NCBI RefSeq assembly: GCF_029873635.1
Contig: NC_080424.1
Location: 1,453,501 to 1,517,500, forward strand
Direction of reading: 5' to 3'
DNA: 64,000 bases
From: Malania oleifera
Taxonomy: Eukaryota; Streptophyta; Magnoliopsida; Santalales; Ximeniaceae
Shown: piece by piece, positions 37,101 through 49,100 of the stretch
How the letters are laid out: each line of letters opens with the position of its first letter
How positions within the stretch are numbered: the first letter of the stretch is position 1
Notes under the pieces: generated by a model
Told to the model about the DNA's origin: nothing
What the model saw: only the letters and a program-made list of their open reading frames with translations
The model's database searches: none
Program-made: the position numbers and the translations under genes

Positions 37101-40100
37101 GTTATGCTGTCAGAAATGGCCACATCTAATACCTATCAGGGCACTCACCTTACTCAGTAAGCCCTCAGGTGGAAAGGTTAACTTCGCCTCAATTATTTAT
37201 TTTATAACACACACTCTTTCATTTCTCATAATCATTTCTCATTCTAACTCATTACATATCTATGTATACATAAATTCACATTTATGTACTTCACATAATA
37301 CAATAGATTACATAATTCCAATTCTCAACACATTCACGATTTCCATACTGAGCATACCTCCTCAATGGCATCAGTAGGAACCTCACAACACGATTTCCAT
37401 ACTGAGCATACCTCCCCAACGGAGTAGGAACTTCACCACACAATTTCCATATTGAGCATACCTCCCCAACGGCATCAGTAGGAACTTCACCACACAATTT
37501 CCATACTGAGCATACCTCCCCAACGTCATCAGTAGGAACTTCACACACACAATCTCCCTACTGAGCATACCTCCCCAACGACATCAGTAGGAACTTCACA
37601 CACACACAATCTCCATACTGAGCATACCTCCCCAACGGCATCAGTAGGAAAGGAATACCACCTACCCGCAATTATTATGCGGTATTGGCATATCATCAAT
37701 CATATATCAGTATATCTCAATTCATTTCAACATAAATGTTCTCATCATTTTCTGTGCACATTTCATCATCTCATAATAATATATATCGTGTTTCACGTAT
37801 TTCAACATTTCTTAAAATACTCATATCAGTAATTCACAAAATCTCATTTTTCAGGCAAAATATTTCTACTCACATATAAATATCATATTTCATTATTTTT
37901 CACTAATTACATCAATATTTCTCATTTCAATATTTTCTCAGAAAATACTCATCGTTATATTTCATATTTTTCAACATACATCATATGCTACATAGTTTTC
38001 ATCTATTATTCATAAAATATTAATTTCACACTTCAAAATATTACAATTTAAAATTACTCAAATGTCACACAGTTTATTTGATATTTATATCATAATAATT
38101 TCCAGACAAAATTCCATATGTTCATATTCACATATTAATTGAAACAGTAATTCTAAAAATACTGCTATAATTTATTTCTCTTACTTGGCTTACTAAGAGT
38201 CTCGTTAACACCGAAATCCTACGCCCTTGGCGCCCGAAACTCAAATCCTGCAATTCGCATTTTTCCTATATTAATTAACTCATTTCTCCTAAAATAATAC
38301 TCAACTAACCTTCCCTAGGCTCCATACACCCCAAATTAACATTTAAACTAATATTTAACACTCCTACTTAATTTCTTAAATTATGCCTGCGGGACCCAAA
38401 ATTACATCTGCGGCGCTCACCCTGATCCTAACTTTCAAAAATCCTACTTCAGCCCTAGATGCTTAATATTTTAGCATTTCTAAATTAATACTAATTAATT
38501 AAAAATAAGTCCCTTAATAACTTCCATATCCCAAATTTGGGGTTTTACCCACGACGATCCCATAAGAAATCTGTCCTACTAGACTTATAGAGAATCATTC
38601 ATAGATTTTCGTGGTGGTGTCCGATCGTCAATCGTACTTATAATTTGTAAGAAATTGAGAAAAAAAGGAAAAATTTGCTTACCCCAGGAGATACGCCTAC
38701 GCTGCTCCTACCACAGATCCGCTCTGGTAGAAATGAAGGCAGTAAAGAATGGAGTCCAACGGTATCTTCTGATTTTCAATGGGACGAAAATTCATCACGA
38801 AACTAAGGAGTGAAAGAGAGAGAATGAGAGGAGAGAGAGAGAGAGACTGCACAGGTCTCCTGCGCAGAATGAAATAGAAAGGGTCTGCTTTACCTTCCTA
38901 AAGGATCCTTCAGGAAGGTTTATAATAATAATAATAATAATAATAATATATTTTATTATTAAAAATAAAAATAAAAATAAATTTTAATTATTTTATTTTT
39001 TATTTTTAAATTTAATTAATTAATTAATAATTTTTAAAAAATTTTAATTTTTTTTCTTTTTAGAATCACTCCACTAATCTTGTATAGTCATTTCTAGGGT
39101 TATTACAGAAATGCTAGGGATTTAGGAATAATAATCACACACAAGCAAAATAAGCACACAAAATAAGAACACCAAATTTACGTGGTTCGGTGTAATCTTA
39201 CGTACGTCCATGGAGCACACCAAATATACTATAACCTGAGAAAAAAATAAGAGGAGGAGACACACACTCAACTCAACTCTTCTCACACTTTTCTCTCTCT
39301 CACCTTCAGCACTCTCACACTCCTTGCTCACTCACTTCACTTACACACTTCACACAGCACAAATGTTCTTATTTATAGATACATAGGATAGATATAGAAG
39401 GAAAGGGGTTATCTAATGGGATAATGGGCACGTGGTATTTAATGGATTATTTTACCACGTGATAATTGTGTTTTTGATGGAATGAATTTGGTACGCGGCT
39501 GCAGCTCATCCATTTTCTCAGTTTCCATATTTTCTTCGTTTCCATTTCAGCTTAACAATCTCCCACTTGGAGACGGAGATACTATCTCAATCAGTATATG
39601 GATAATGATGTGTTCAAATCTGTTTTCAAGCATGAAGACCAACTGAAGTTGAGCACAACTTTAGCTTCTCTGTAGTCACCACCTTTGTCAACATATCTGT
39701 CGGATTCCTACTACCTTGGATTTTTTCCCGTGTCAACACTCCATCCTCTAACAAAGATTTGACGAAATGATAACGTAATCCATTTTGTTTGGTTCTGGAA
39801 TGAAATGTAGAGTTCTTTGCCATATGTATATCACTCTGACTGTCGCTGTGCAAAACATTTCTTTCCTGCTTTATTTCGAGCTCTGTTAACAAACCTTGAA
39901 GTCAAATCATCTCTTTACTGGCTTCTGTCACTACTACATACTCTGCTTCTGTAGTGGATAAAATAATAATCTTCTGTATCTGTGACATCCAACTAACAGC
40001 TGTTGTACCAACAGTGAACACATATCTAGTGGTGCTTCTACGATGATCAATTTCACCTGCAAAATCGGCATCAACATATCCTCAAATTTTCAAAACATAG

Positions 40101-43100
40101 ACACTTATCAATAGTGCCACGTAGATATCTCAAAATTCACTTCATTGCTTCCCAGTGAGTCTTCCCTTGATTTGACATAAACCTGCTGACAACTCCCACT
40201 ACTTGACTAGTGTCTGGTCTGGTACCAACCATAACGTACATGAGACTTCCAATTACTGAAGCATAAGGTACCTTAGCTATAAAGTCCTTCTCTTCATTTG
40301 TCTGGGGAGCCTGATCCTTGGAGAGATGAAAGTGACTGGCCAATGGCGTATTTACTACCTTGGCGCTGCTCATGTTGAATCTCGATAAAACACAGCTAAT
40401 ATACTCTGACTGAGATAACCACAACGTTCCCTGTTGCTTATCTCGAGAGATCTGCATCCCAAGTATCTGCTTGGTTGAACCCAATTCCTTCATGTCAAAC
40501 TCCTCTGACATTTGTTGCTTCAATTTCTTGATTTCTCCTATATTTCGTCCTGCAACTAACATGTCATCGACATATAGGAATAGTATGATATAGCTAGAAT
40601 GATACCTCTTAAAGTAGTAACAATGGTTGGCATTACACTTATGAAAATCTTTTATGCGCATAAAGCTGTCAAATTTTCTGTACCATTGCCTGGGAGCTTG
40701 TTTGAGAACACACAAGCTCTTCTTCAATCTGTACACAAGATCTTCTTTACCTTTTACTGAGAATACTTCTAGTTGGCATGTAAATCTCCTCATCAAGATC
40801 ACCGTGAAGAAATGTTGTCTTCACATCCAACTACTTGAGATGTAAACCCTCTGAGGCAACAATACTCAAGACTGATATGATGGTTGTTAACTTCACAACC
40901 GGGGCAAAAATGTCAGTGTAGTCAATTCCTTCATTCTGCTCGAAGCCTTTAACTACCAATCGAGCTTTGTATTTCCTGGATCCGTCATGCTCCTCTTTGA
41001 TCTTGTACACCCACTTGTTGTGAAGAGTCTTTTTACCTTTGGGCAACTTAGCTAGTTCCCACATTTTGTTGGAGTTGAGTGACTTCATCTCATCCTTCAT
41101 TGCAAGCTCCCACTTGCTCAAATCTCCCGTCTAACATGCTTCATCATAGCATTCGGGTTCTCCTCCATCTATAGAAGTAAATAATTCATATACCTCTTAT
41201 TTGGTACATGCTACCGAGAAGATCTCCTAAGTTTCAGAGCTAGAGTAGGAGACGGTGGTGTGACAATCTGCTCCACAAGATCCTCTACCTGAGGAATCTT
41301 GGCATTTTGCTGTTGTGTCTCCTCTTCCTGAGGATTATCGGTGTTTTGTTGTTGTGTCCTGACACCTTCTAGGACATCATCCAAGTTTACATAGGTTGTT
41401 TCATTTTGAACTGGTTCTACTGGTTCTGTTGTGTGTCTGTCTTTGTACATCACATTTTCATTAAAGATCACATCTCTGCTTCTAATCACCTTCTTGTTTT
41501 CATCATCCCAAATGTGATACCCATACTCATCTTCACCATAACCGACGAAGGTGCATTTCCGAGACTTTGGATCAAGCTTGTTTCTAACATGATCATTAAC
41601 ATGCACATATGCTACATAACCAAAAACTTTCAAATGTAAAAGTCTCACCTCTTTTTCGCTCCATACCTCTTCTATTAGATTGTTGTCCAATGGTATTGAT
41701 GGACTCCTGTTAATCAAGTATGATTTTGTATTGACTGCTTCTGCCCAGAACTACTTTGGTAAGCTTGACTGCATACACATGCTTCTGGCTCTTTAGTCAT
41801 CCGCTGTGCTGAGGCATACCTGGCACAGTATTTTCCATCTTGATACCATGCTCATAGTAGAATTTCTTGAACCCAGTGTCATCATACTCACCACCGTTGT
41901 CGGTTCTCAATTTCTTAATTTTCAAACCAGTTTCATTTTCAACCATTGCTTTCCAAATCTTAAAAGCATTAAAGACATCAGATTTGTATTTCAGGAAGTA
42001 AACCCATACCTTCCGAGAATGATCGTCAATAAAGGTCACAAAGTAATTCCTTCCACCTAGGGATGAAACGGTCGTTGGTCCCTATAAATCTGAGTGGACT
42101 AGTTCAAGTCTCTCCTTCTTTGGGGTACTGGTGTATGTATGGAAACTTACTCTCTTTAGTTTCCTGAGTATACAATCCTTGCACATATCAATCTCTACTG
42201 AACGTAGATCACTCAACTTTCTCATTGAGTGCATCACCCCGAGTCCCTTCTCACTGATGTGACCAAGTCGTTGATGCCAAATGTTGCTATCGACATTTCC
42301 TATAGCAACTGAAATAGACATACATGCATTAGAAGTCACATAAAGCGTTCCACTTTTCTTACCTCATGCAATCGACAGTGCACCCTTTGAAATCTTCCAT
42401 TCATCGCCAATGAATGTTGTGATGTATCCCTCATCTTCCAGTTGACCAACTGAGATCAAGTTCTTTCTCAGGTCTAGAATATATATGACATCCTTCAGCT
42501 TCCATATTGACCCGTGTTGAGCTTTGTGGAGCCTAGTTATGTTTAATCCATTGAGTGGCCCAGGCCTGGCCAAAAATACTAAGAGTCTCGCCCAAATGCT
42601 CGACCAGGAAGACCCTGAAGGGCGACCAAGTCGAGATTCTGAGATTTCCTGAAGGACGAGATCGTGCAAGTCTCGACCATCATCTCGACCAGCAAGACTT
42701 AATGGTGCGACTAGGTCGAGGATGCTGAAGTTCAAGATTCCTGATTTCCTATGAAGCTCGACCAGGTCGCAACCATGGGGAACAAAGGTAAGACTAGGTC
42801 GATGACAACGATCTTCTGTGTGAGATTTCGGCAGAACTTTCCTATTTCGAAAGTTATGATCTTGTAAACCCTAAGATATATATATTTCTAATGTTCATCT
42901 ATGTGTGTAAAGCGGTATAGAGAGGTGTAGCAGCGTGGAGAGAGTGTGAGACTCTTCTATGCACGATCCAAAGGTGTTCGCTTTGGTGTTTAGGGTGTGT
43001 GCACGTTGTTTCTTCCTTGTTGAGAGTGAGAGAAACTGTAATTGCTGCACTCTGTATACTTCCCTGATAATAGTGAATTCCCTGCAACTTCGTGGACGTA

Positions 43101-46100
43101 GGAAAAATTGCCGAACCACGTAAATATTGTCTTGTGCGTACGTGTGATTATTTTCTTTGGCATGTGCTTGTCTCCATCTTGTTTCTCACAAGTTTTGTGT
43201 TCTAGGAATTTTTCGAGTGTTTTTTTATTCCCCCTTACAACTGGTATTAGAGCCTACGGTTAAGATTGAGTGGGAACAATGGTAGAGGAAGCGGGAAAGG
43301 TGCCTGGGATAGAAAATTTCGACAGCACAAATTTTGGATTCTGGAGAATGCAAATCAAGGATTATCTCTATGGGAAGAAGTTGCATCTACCGCTTCTAGG
43401 AGAAAAACTTGCGACTATAAAGGACGAGGAATGGACTCTCCTTGACAGATAGGTACTTGGAGTTATCAAATTAACTATGTCTAGGTCCGTTGCACACAAC
43501 ATTGTAAAGGAGAAGACCTCAATAGATCTGATGAAAGCTTTGTCAGGTATGTATGAAAAGCCATCTGGAAATAACAAGGTACACCTGATGAAGAAATTAT
43601 TTAATTTAAAGATGGCTGAGAATGCATCGATTGCACAACATCTGAACGATTTTAACTCAATCACAAATCAATTGTCGTCTATAGAAATTGATTTTGATGA
43701 TGAGATACGTGCACTGATCGTTTTGACTTCATTGCCAAATAGTTGGGAGGCCATAAGGATGGCTGTAAGTAACTTCAAGGGAAAAGAAAAACTAAAGTAC
43801 AATGACATACGAGATTTAGTTTTGGCTGAGGAGATTCGTAGAAAGGATGCTGGTTTCAAGATCTAGTTCTGCCCTAAACCTTGAGACAAGAGGCAGAGGT
43901 AATGATAGAAATTCAAATAAGGGCATATCAAAATCCAGAAATTCTAATTGGAACATAAGTAAATCGAGATCTGGCCAAAAAGGACAATGTTGGAACTGTG
44001 GGAAAACGGGTCACTTTAGGAGGCAATACAAAAGTCTCAAGAAGAAGAATGAAGATGACTCTACTAATGCCGTAACAAAAGAGGTACAGGATGCATTACT
44101 TCTTGCGGTAGACAATCCACTTAATGATTGGGTTTTGGACTCTAGAGCTTCGTTTCATACCACTTCACACTAAAAAATCATACAGAACTACATTGCAAGT
44201 GATTTCAGCAAGGTGTATATGACTAATGGTACAACCTTGGATGTTGTGGGTATAGGAAACTTTTGGATGTCGTTGCCCAATGGGTCTGTTTGGTTACTAG
44301 AGAAGGTACGACATATTCCTGACCTAAGAAGGAATATGATTTCTATTGGACAACTTGATGATGAAGGGCATGCAATGTCATTTTCTGGTGGTATTTGGAA
44401 GGTTACAAAGGAACCAGAGTATTGGCTCGTGGAAAGAAGTCTGGTACTCTATACATGACTTCAAGTCCAAGAGACATGATTGCAGTTGCTGAAACAAGTA
44501 TTGATACAAGTTTATGGCACCACAGACTTGGTCACATGAGTAAGAAAGTGATAAAGATGTCGCTGTCAAAAGGGAAACTACCAGAATTGAAGTCAGTTGA
44601 TTTTGACTTGTGCGAAAGCTGCATCTTAGGAAAGCAAAAAATGGTGAGTTTCTTAAAAACTGGCCGGACATCAAAAGCTGAAAAATTGGATTTGGTTCAC
44701 ACTGATTTGTGGGGACCTTCTCCGATTTCATCCCTTGGAGGATTAAGGTATTACATCACTTTCATTGATGACTCAACTAGAAAGGTATAGGTTTGTTTTC
44801 TGAAAAATAAATATAATGTGTTTGACACTTTTAAGAAGTGGAAGGCTATGGTTGAGACTGAGACAGATTTCAAAGTAAAATGTTTGAGGTTAGACAATGG
44901 TGGAGAATACATAGATGGAGGGTTCAGAGAGTATTGTGTTGCACATGGGATCAGAAAGGAAAAGATCATTCCTGGGACACCACAACATAATGGTGTGGCT
45001 GAGGGATGAACAAAACTCTCAATGAGCGTGCTAGGAGTATGAGTTTGCATGCTGAACTACCAAAAACTTTCTGGGCTGATGCTGTTAGCACTGCAGCTTA
45101 CCTAATAAACTGAGGACCTTCGGTTCCCATGCATTTCAGACTTCTTGAAGAGTTTTGGAGCAGTAAAGAGGTAAAGCTTTCTCATTTAAAAGTTTTTGAT
45201 TGTGTTTCTTATGCTTATATTGATTCCGATGCTCATAGTAAACTTGATGCAAAGTCTAAAATTTGTTTTTTCATTGGCTATGGTGATGAGAAATTCGGCT
45301 ATCAGTTTTAGGATGACCAAAATAAGAAAATCATCAGAAGTAGAAATGTGATATTTAACGAACAGGTTGTTTACAAGGCAGGTCAACTGTAATGTCTGAT
45401 GTCACGAAAATAGATCAGAAGAAATCTGAGTTTGTTAACTTAGATGAGTTGGCTGAAAGCAATGTCCAAGAAAGGGGTGAAGAAGATAAGGAGAACGTAG
45501 AATCACAGGTAAATCAGAGTACATTTATAGCTGCGGTCCGTAGATCTTCCAGGACTATTAGACCTCCACAACATTATTCACCCGCTTTAAATTATCTCCT
45601 ATTGACTGATGGTGGTGAGCCAGAGTCTTGCGATGAAGCCTTGCAGGATGAAAATTCAAGCAAGTGGGAGTTAGCCATGAAGGATGAGATGGATTCCTTG
45701 TTTGGGAACCAGATATGGGAACTGACTGAATTGTCAATAGGGAAGAAGGCTTTGCACAACAAGTGGGTATTCAGAATAAAAAATGAACATGATGGTAGCA
45801 AGCGCTACAAAGCTAGATTAGTTGTTAAAGGTTTCAGCAAATGCAGGGCATTGACTTCACAAAAATATTTTCTCCAGTAGTGAAGATGTCTACAATTAGA
45901 TTGGTACTAGGAATGGTGGCTGCTGAAAGCCTACATCTTGAACAATTAGATATGAAGACGGCATTCCTTCATGGTGACTTGGAGGAAGATATTTACATGA
46001 TTCAGCCGAAAGGGTTCATTATCCAAAGACAAGAGAATCTAGTCTGCAAACTAAGAAAGAGCTTGTATGGCCTAAAACAAGCTCCAAGACAGTGGTACAA

Positions 46101-49100
46101 GAAATTTGATAGTTTTATGCATAGAATTGAGTTTAAGATATGTGAAGCTGATCACTATTGTTATGATAAGTTCTTTGGCAATTCTGAAAACATTCTACTG
46201 TTGTATGTAGATGATATGCTCATTACAAGGTCTAGCATTAAGGAGATTAAAAATCTGAAGAAGCAATTGTCAAAGCAGTTTGCAATGAAGGATTTGGGAG
46301 CTGCAAAGCAAATCCTTGGAATGAGGATCATTAGAGACAAGCCTAACGGTACATTGAAGCTTTCACAGTTAGAGTATGTGAAAAAAGTTCTTAGCAGATT
46401 CAACATGAATGAGGCTAAACCAATGAGCACACCTTTGGGTAGCTAATTCAAACTAAGCAAAGAACAGTCATTGAAGACAGAAGAAGAAAGGGACCACATG
46501 AGCAAGGTGCCTTATGCCTCAGCTATTGGTAGCTTGATGTATGCCATGGTGTGTACAAGGCCAGACATTTCACATACAGTGGGAGTTGTGAGCAGATTCA
46601 TGAGTAGGCCTAGAAAGTAGCATTGGGAGGCAGTCAAGTGGATTCTAAGATATCTTGGAGGTACATCAAATACATGTCTGTGCTTCATAGGTGCAAGTTT
46701 GAAACTGTAGGGTTATGTAGATGCTGATTTTTTTGGTGACACTGACAGTAGCAAGAGGACTACTGGGTTTGTATTTATTCTAGGTGGTACAGCTATATCT
46801 TGGGTTTCAAATCTACAAAAGATTGTTACCTTGTCTACTATAAAATCTAAGTATGTTGCAGCAATTGAAGCAAGAAAGGAAATGATTTGGCTACATGGTT
46901 TCTTAAATGAATTGGGTAAAAAGTAGAAAATGGGCATTCTACACAATGATAGTTAGAGTGTAATCTTTCTTACTAAAAATTCAGCTTTTCATTCAAAGTC
47001 GAAGCATATACAGACAAAATACCACTTTATTCGTTACCTTGTTGAAGATAAGCTGGTAATACTTGAGAAGATCTGTGGATCTAAAAACCCGGCAGACATG
47101 TTGACTAAGGGTGTCACTATTGAGAAGCTAAAGCTGTGTGCAGCTTCAGTTGGCCTTCTAACTTGAGGACAGGAGGATGAGTTGTAGGGATGAGTGATTA
47201 TTCTTTCGGAGAATTGCGGTTGATGTTGGTGATTGAACTAGTCTCCAAGTGGGAGATTTGTTGGGCTTTGTGGAGCCTAGTTATGTTTAATCCATTGAGT
47301 GAAGGCCTAGCCAGAAATACTAAGAACCTCACCAAGTGCTTGACTAGGAAGACCCTAAAGGGCGACTAAGTCGAGATTATGAGATTTCTTGAAGGACGAG
47401 ATCCTGCAAGTCTCGACCAGCAAGACTTAATGGTGCAACAAGGTCGAGGATGCTAAAGTTCAAGATTCTTGATTTCCCGCGAGGCTTGACTAGGTCGCAA
47501 CCATGGGGAACAGGGGTGCGACTAGGTTGACGGTGACGATCTTTTGTGCGAGATTTTGGCAGAACTTTCCTATTTCAAAAGTTGTGATCTTGTAAACCCT
47601 AAGATATATATTTCTAATGTTCGTCTATGTGTGTAGAGTGGTATAGAGAGGTGTAGCAACATGAAGAGAGTGTGAGACTCTTGTGTGCACGATCCAAATA
47701 TGTTCGCTTTGGTGTTTAGGGTGTGTGCACGTTGTTTCTTCCTTGTTGAGAGTGAGAGAAACTGTCATTGTTGCACTCTGTATACTTCCTTGATAATAGT
47801 GAAATCCCTGCAATTCTATGGACGTAGGCAAAATTGTCGAACCACGTAAATATTAACTTGTGTGCACGTGTGATTATTTTCTTTGGTGTGTGCTTGTCTC
47901 CATCTTGTTTCTCACAGGTTTTGTGTTCTACAAATTTTTTGCGTGGTTGTTTATTCCCCCTTACAACCCGTTCATCTTGATCTTCACAATTCTCTTGCCA
48001 ATTATGTTGCAAGGTTGATCATTGTCAAGGCATACCTTACGAAGTCACCTGGTATATACTCCTCTAGGGAATCTTTACTGCAAGTGGCATGAAATGAGGC
48101 TTCAAAGTCTAAGACCCAAGACTCCTTCTTGCTTTCCAAAGAGCATATCAACATATCACCTTCTTCTGAAACAACATTTGCTTATGTCTTCGCCTCATAT
48201 TCCTTTCTTTGACCTTTGCACTGGTTTTTGAAATGACCAAACTTTCCACAGTTCCAGCACTCAATGTTCTTTGTGCCCTGGGAACCTTTGGGATCGTCTG
48301 GACCTAGATCTGCCGCAATTGTTTGATCAGCCATGCCCGCTTCCTTTCCATGAATCTCTCCCTCGGCTTTCCACATTCAATGCTGAACTTGAAGTGGAAG
48401 CAGTGTTTGAGATCCTGATCTCTTCCGTCAAAATCATGTTGACGACTTCATCAAAATTCAGTTTTGATTTTCCTGCGGAACTACTAATCGCAATGACAAT
48501 ACCTTTCCAACTCTCAGGAAACTGACTAAGAATCAGTAATGCATGGATTTCACTATCAAACTTGATTTCAACTGAGGCGAGTTGATCCGATAGCTTGTTA
48601 AAATTATTTAGATGTCTACTAAAACTTTCACCTTCGGACATGTTCATGGTAAATAATTTCTTCATTAAGTGTACCTTATTGGCGGCTGATGGTTGCTCAT
48701 ACATGTTGGAGAGCGCATCCATAAGAGACTTGGTGGTCATCATATGCTTGATATTAAAGGCAACAAACTTTGCCAGTGTCATCCTGATAGCTCCGAGAGC
48801 TTTTCGATCAAACAACTTCCATTTGTCCTCCTTCATGGAATCTGGCTTTCCTTTCAATGGTAAGTGCAACTCTTTGCCACACAAGTAGTCTTCAATCTGC
48901 ATCTTCTTGAAACCGAAGTTGGTGCCGTTAAACATCTCGATCTTTGAGCTATTTTCGTTCGATATCTCGATTCGTCGATCTAGAGATGGAATCAGCTCAA
49001 ATGGACAGCACAAATGGATTTGGAATGACTGAAAACTTTAGAAATGGTTCAAGTCGTTCAAAACGAACTTGAAATGACTCTGCAAATCTGGTCAAAAGTT

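Larger units (their letters stand above)
28566..39107 (-). mobile_element. Ty3/gypsy LTR retrotransposon fossil (chromovirus, Tekay/Del-like)
   Basis: This 10.5-kb element has LTRs of 2752 and 2676 bp, TG...CA ends and a perfect 5-bp target duplication GAAAT (28561-28565 and 39108-39112). On the minus strand a primer site resembling initiator Met tRNA (TGGTATCAGTGC) follows the right LTR and a purine tract (AAGGAGGGGAGAA) precedes the left one. Parts in order are gag (about 36030-35100, ending in a zinc knuckle), aspartic protease (about 35020-34700, DSGATHSF), reverse transcriptase (about 34250-33700, FIDDILVYS), RNase H (about 33670-32900), integrase (about 32740-32030) and a C-terminal segment with chromodomain-like character (31997-31584). 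It is broken in roughly ten or more places. The LTRs differ by about 7% over the first 185 bp by eye, perhaps 2-3 million years at 1.3e-8 per site per year. Confidence 0.92.
42515..47965 (+). mobile_element. Ty1/copia LTR retrotransposon fossil D (TNT1-94-like), nested in copia C
   Basis: A 5.45-kb element in the opposite orientation to its host C, flanked by a perfect 5-bp target duplication ACCCG (42510-42514 and 47966-47970). LTRs are at 42515-43239 and 47259-47965. A primer site (TGGTATTAGAGCC) lies 2 bp after the left LTR and a purine tract (CCAAGTGGGAGAT) precedes the right one. Parts are gag (about 43279-43866, knuckle CX2CX4HX4-type near 43990-44030), protease (about 44120-44440), pre-integrase and integrase (about 44500-45380), reverse transcriptase (about 45660-46440, YVDDM) and RNase H (about 46700-47165). 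It is broken in about ten places. The LTRs differ by about 9% plus small gaps over the first 180 bp. Its gag resembles that of copia C ([11 protein letters not shown]), so the two are related families. Confidence 0.92.
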
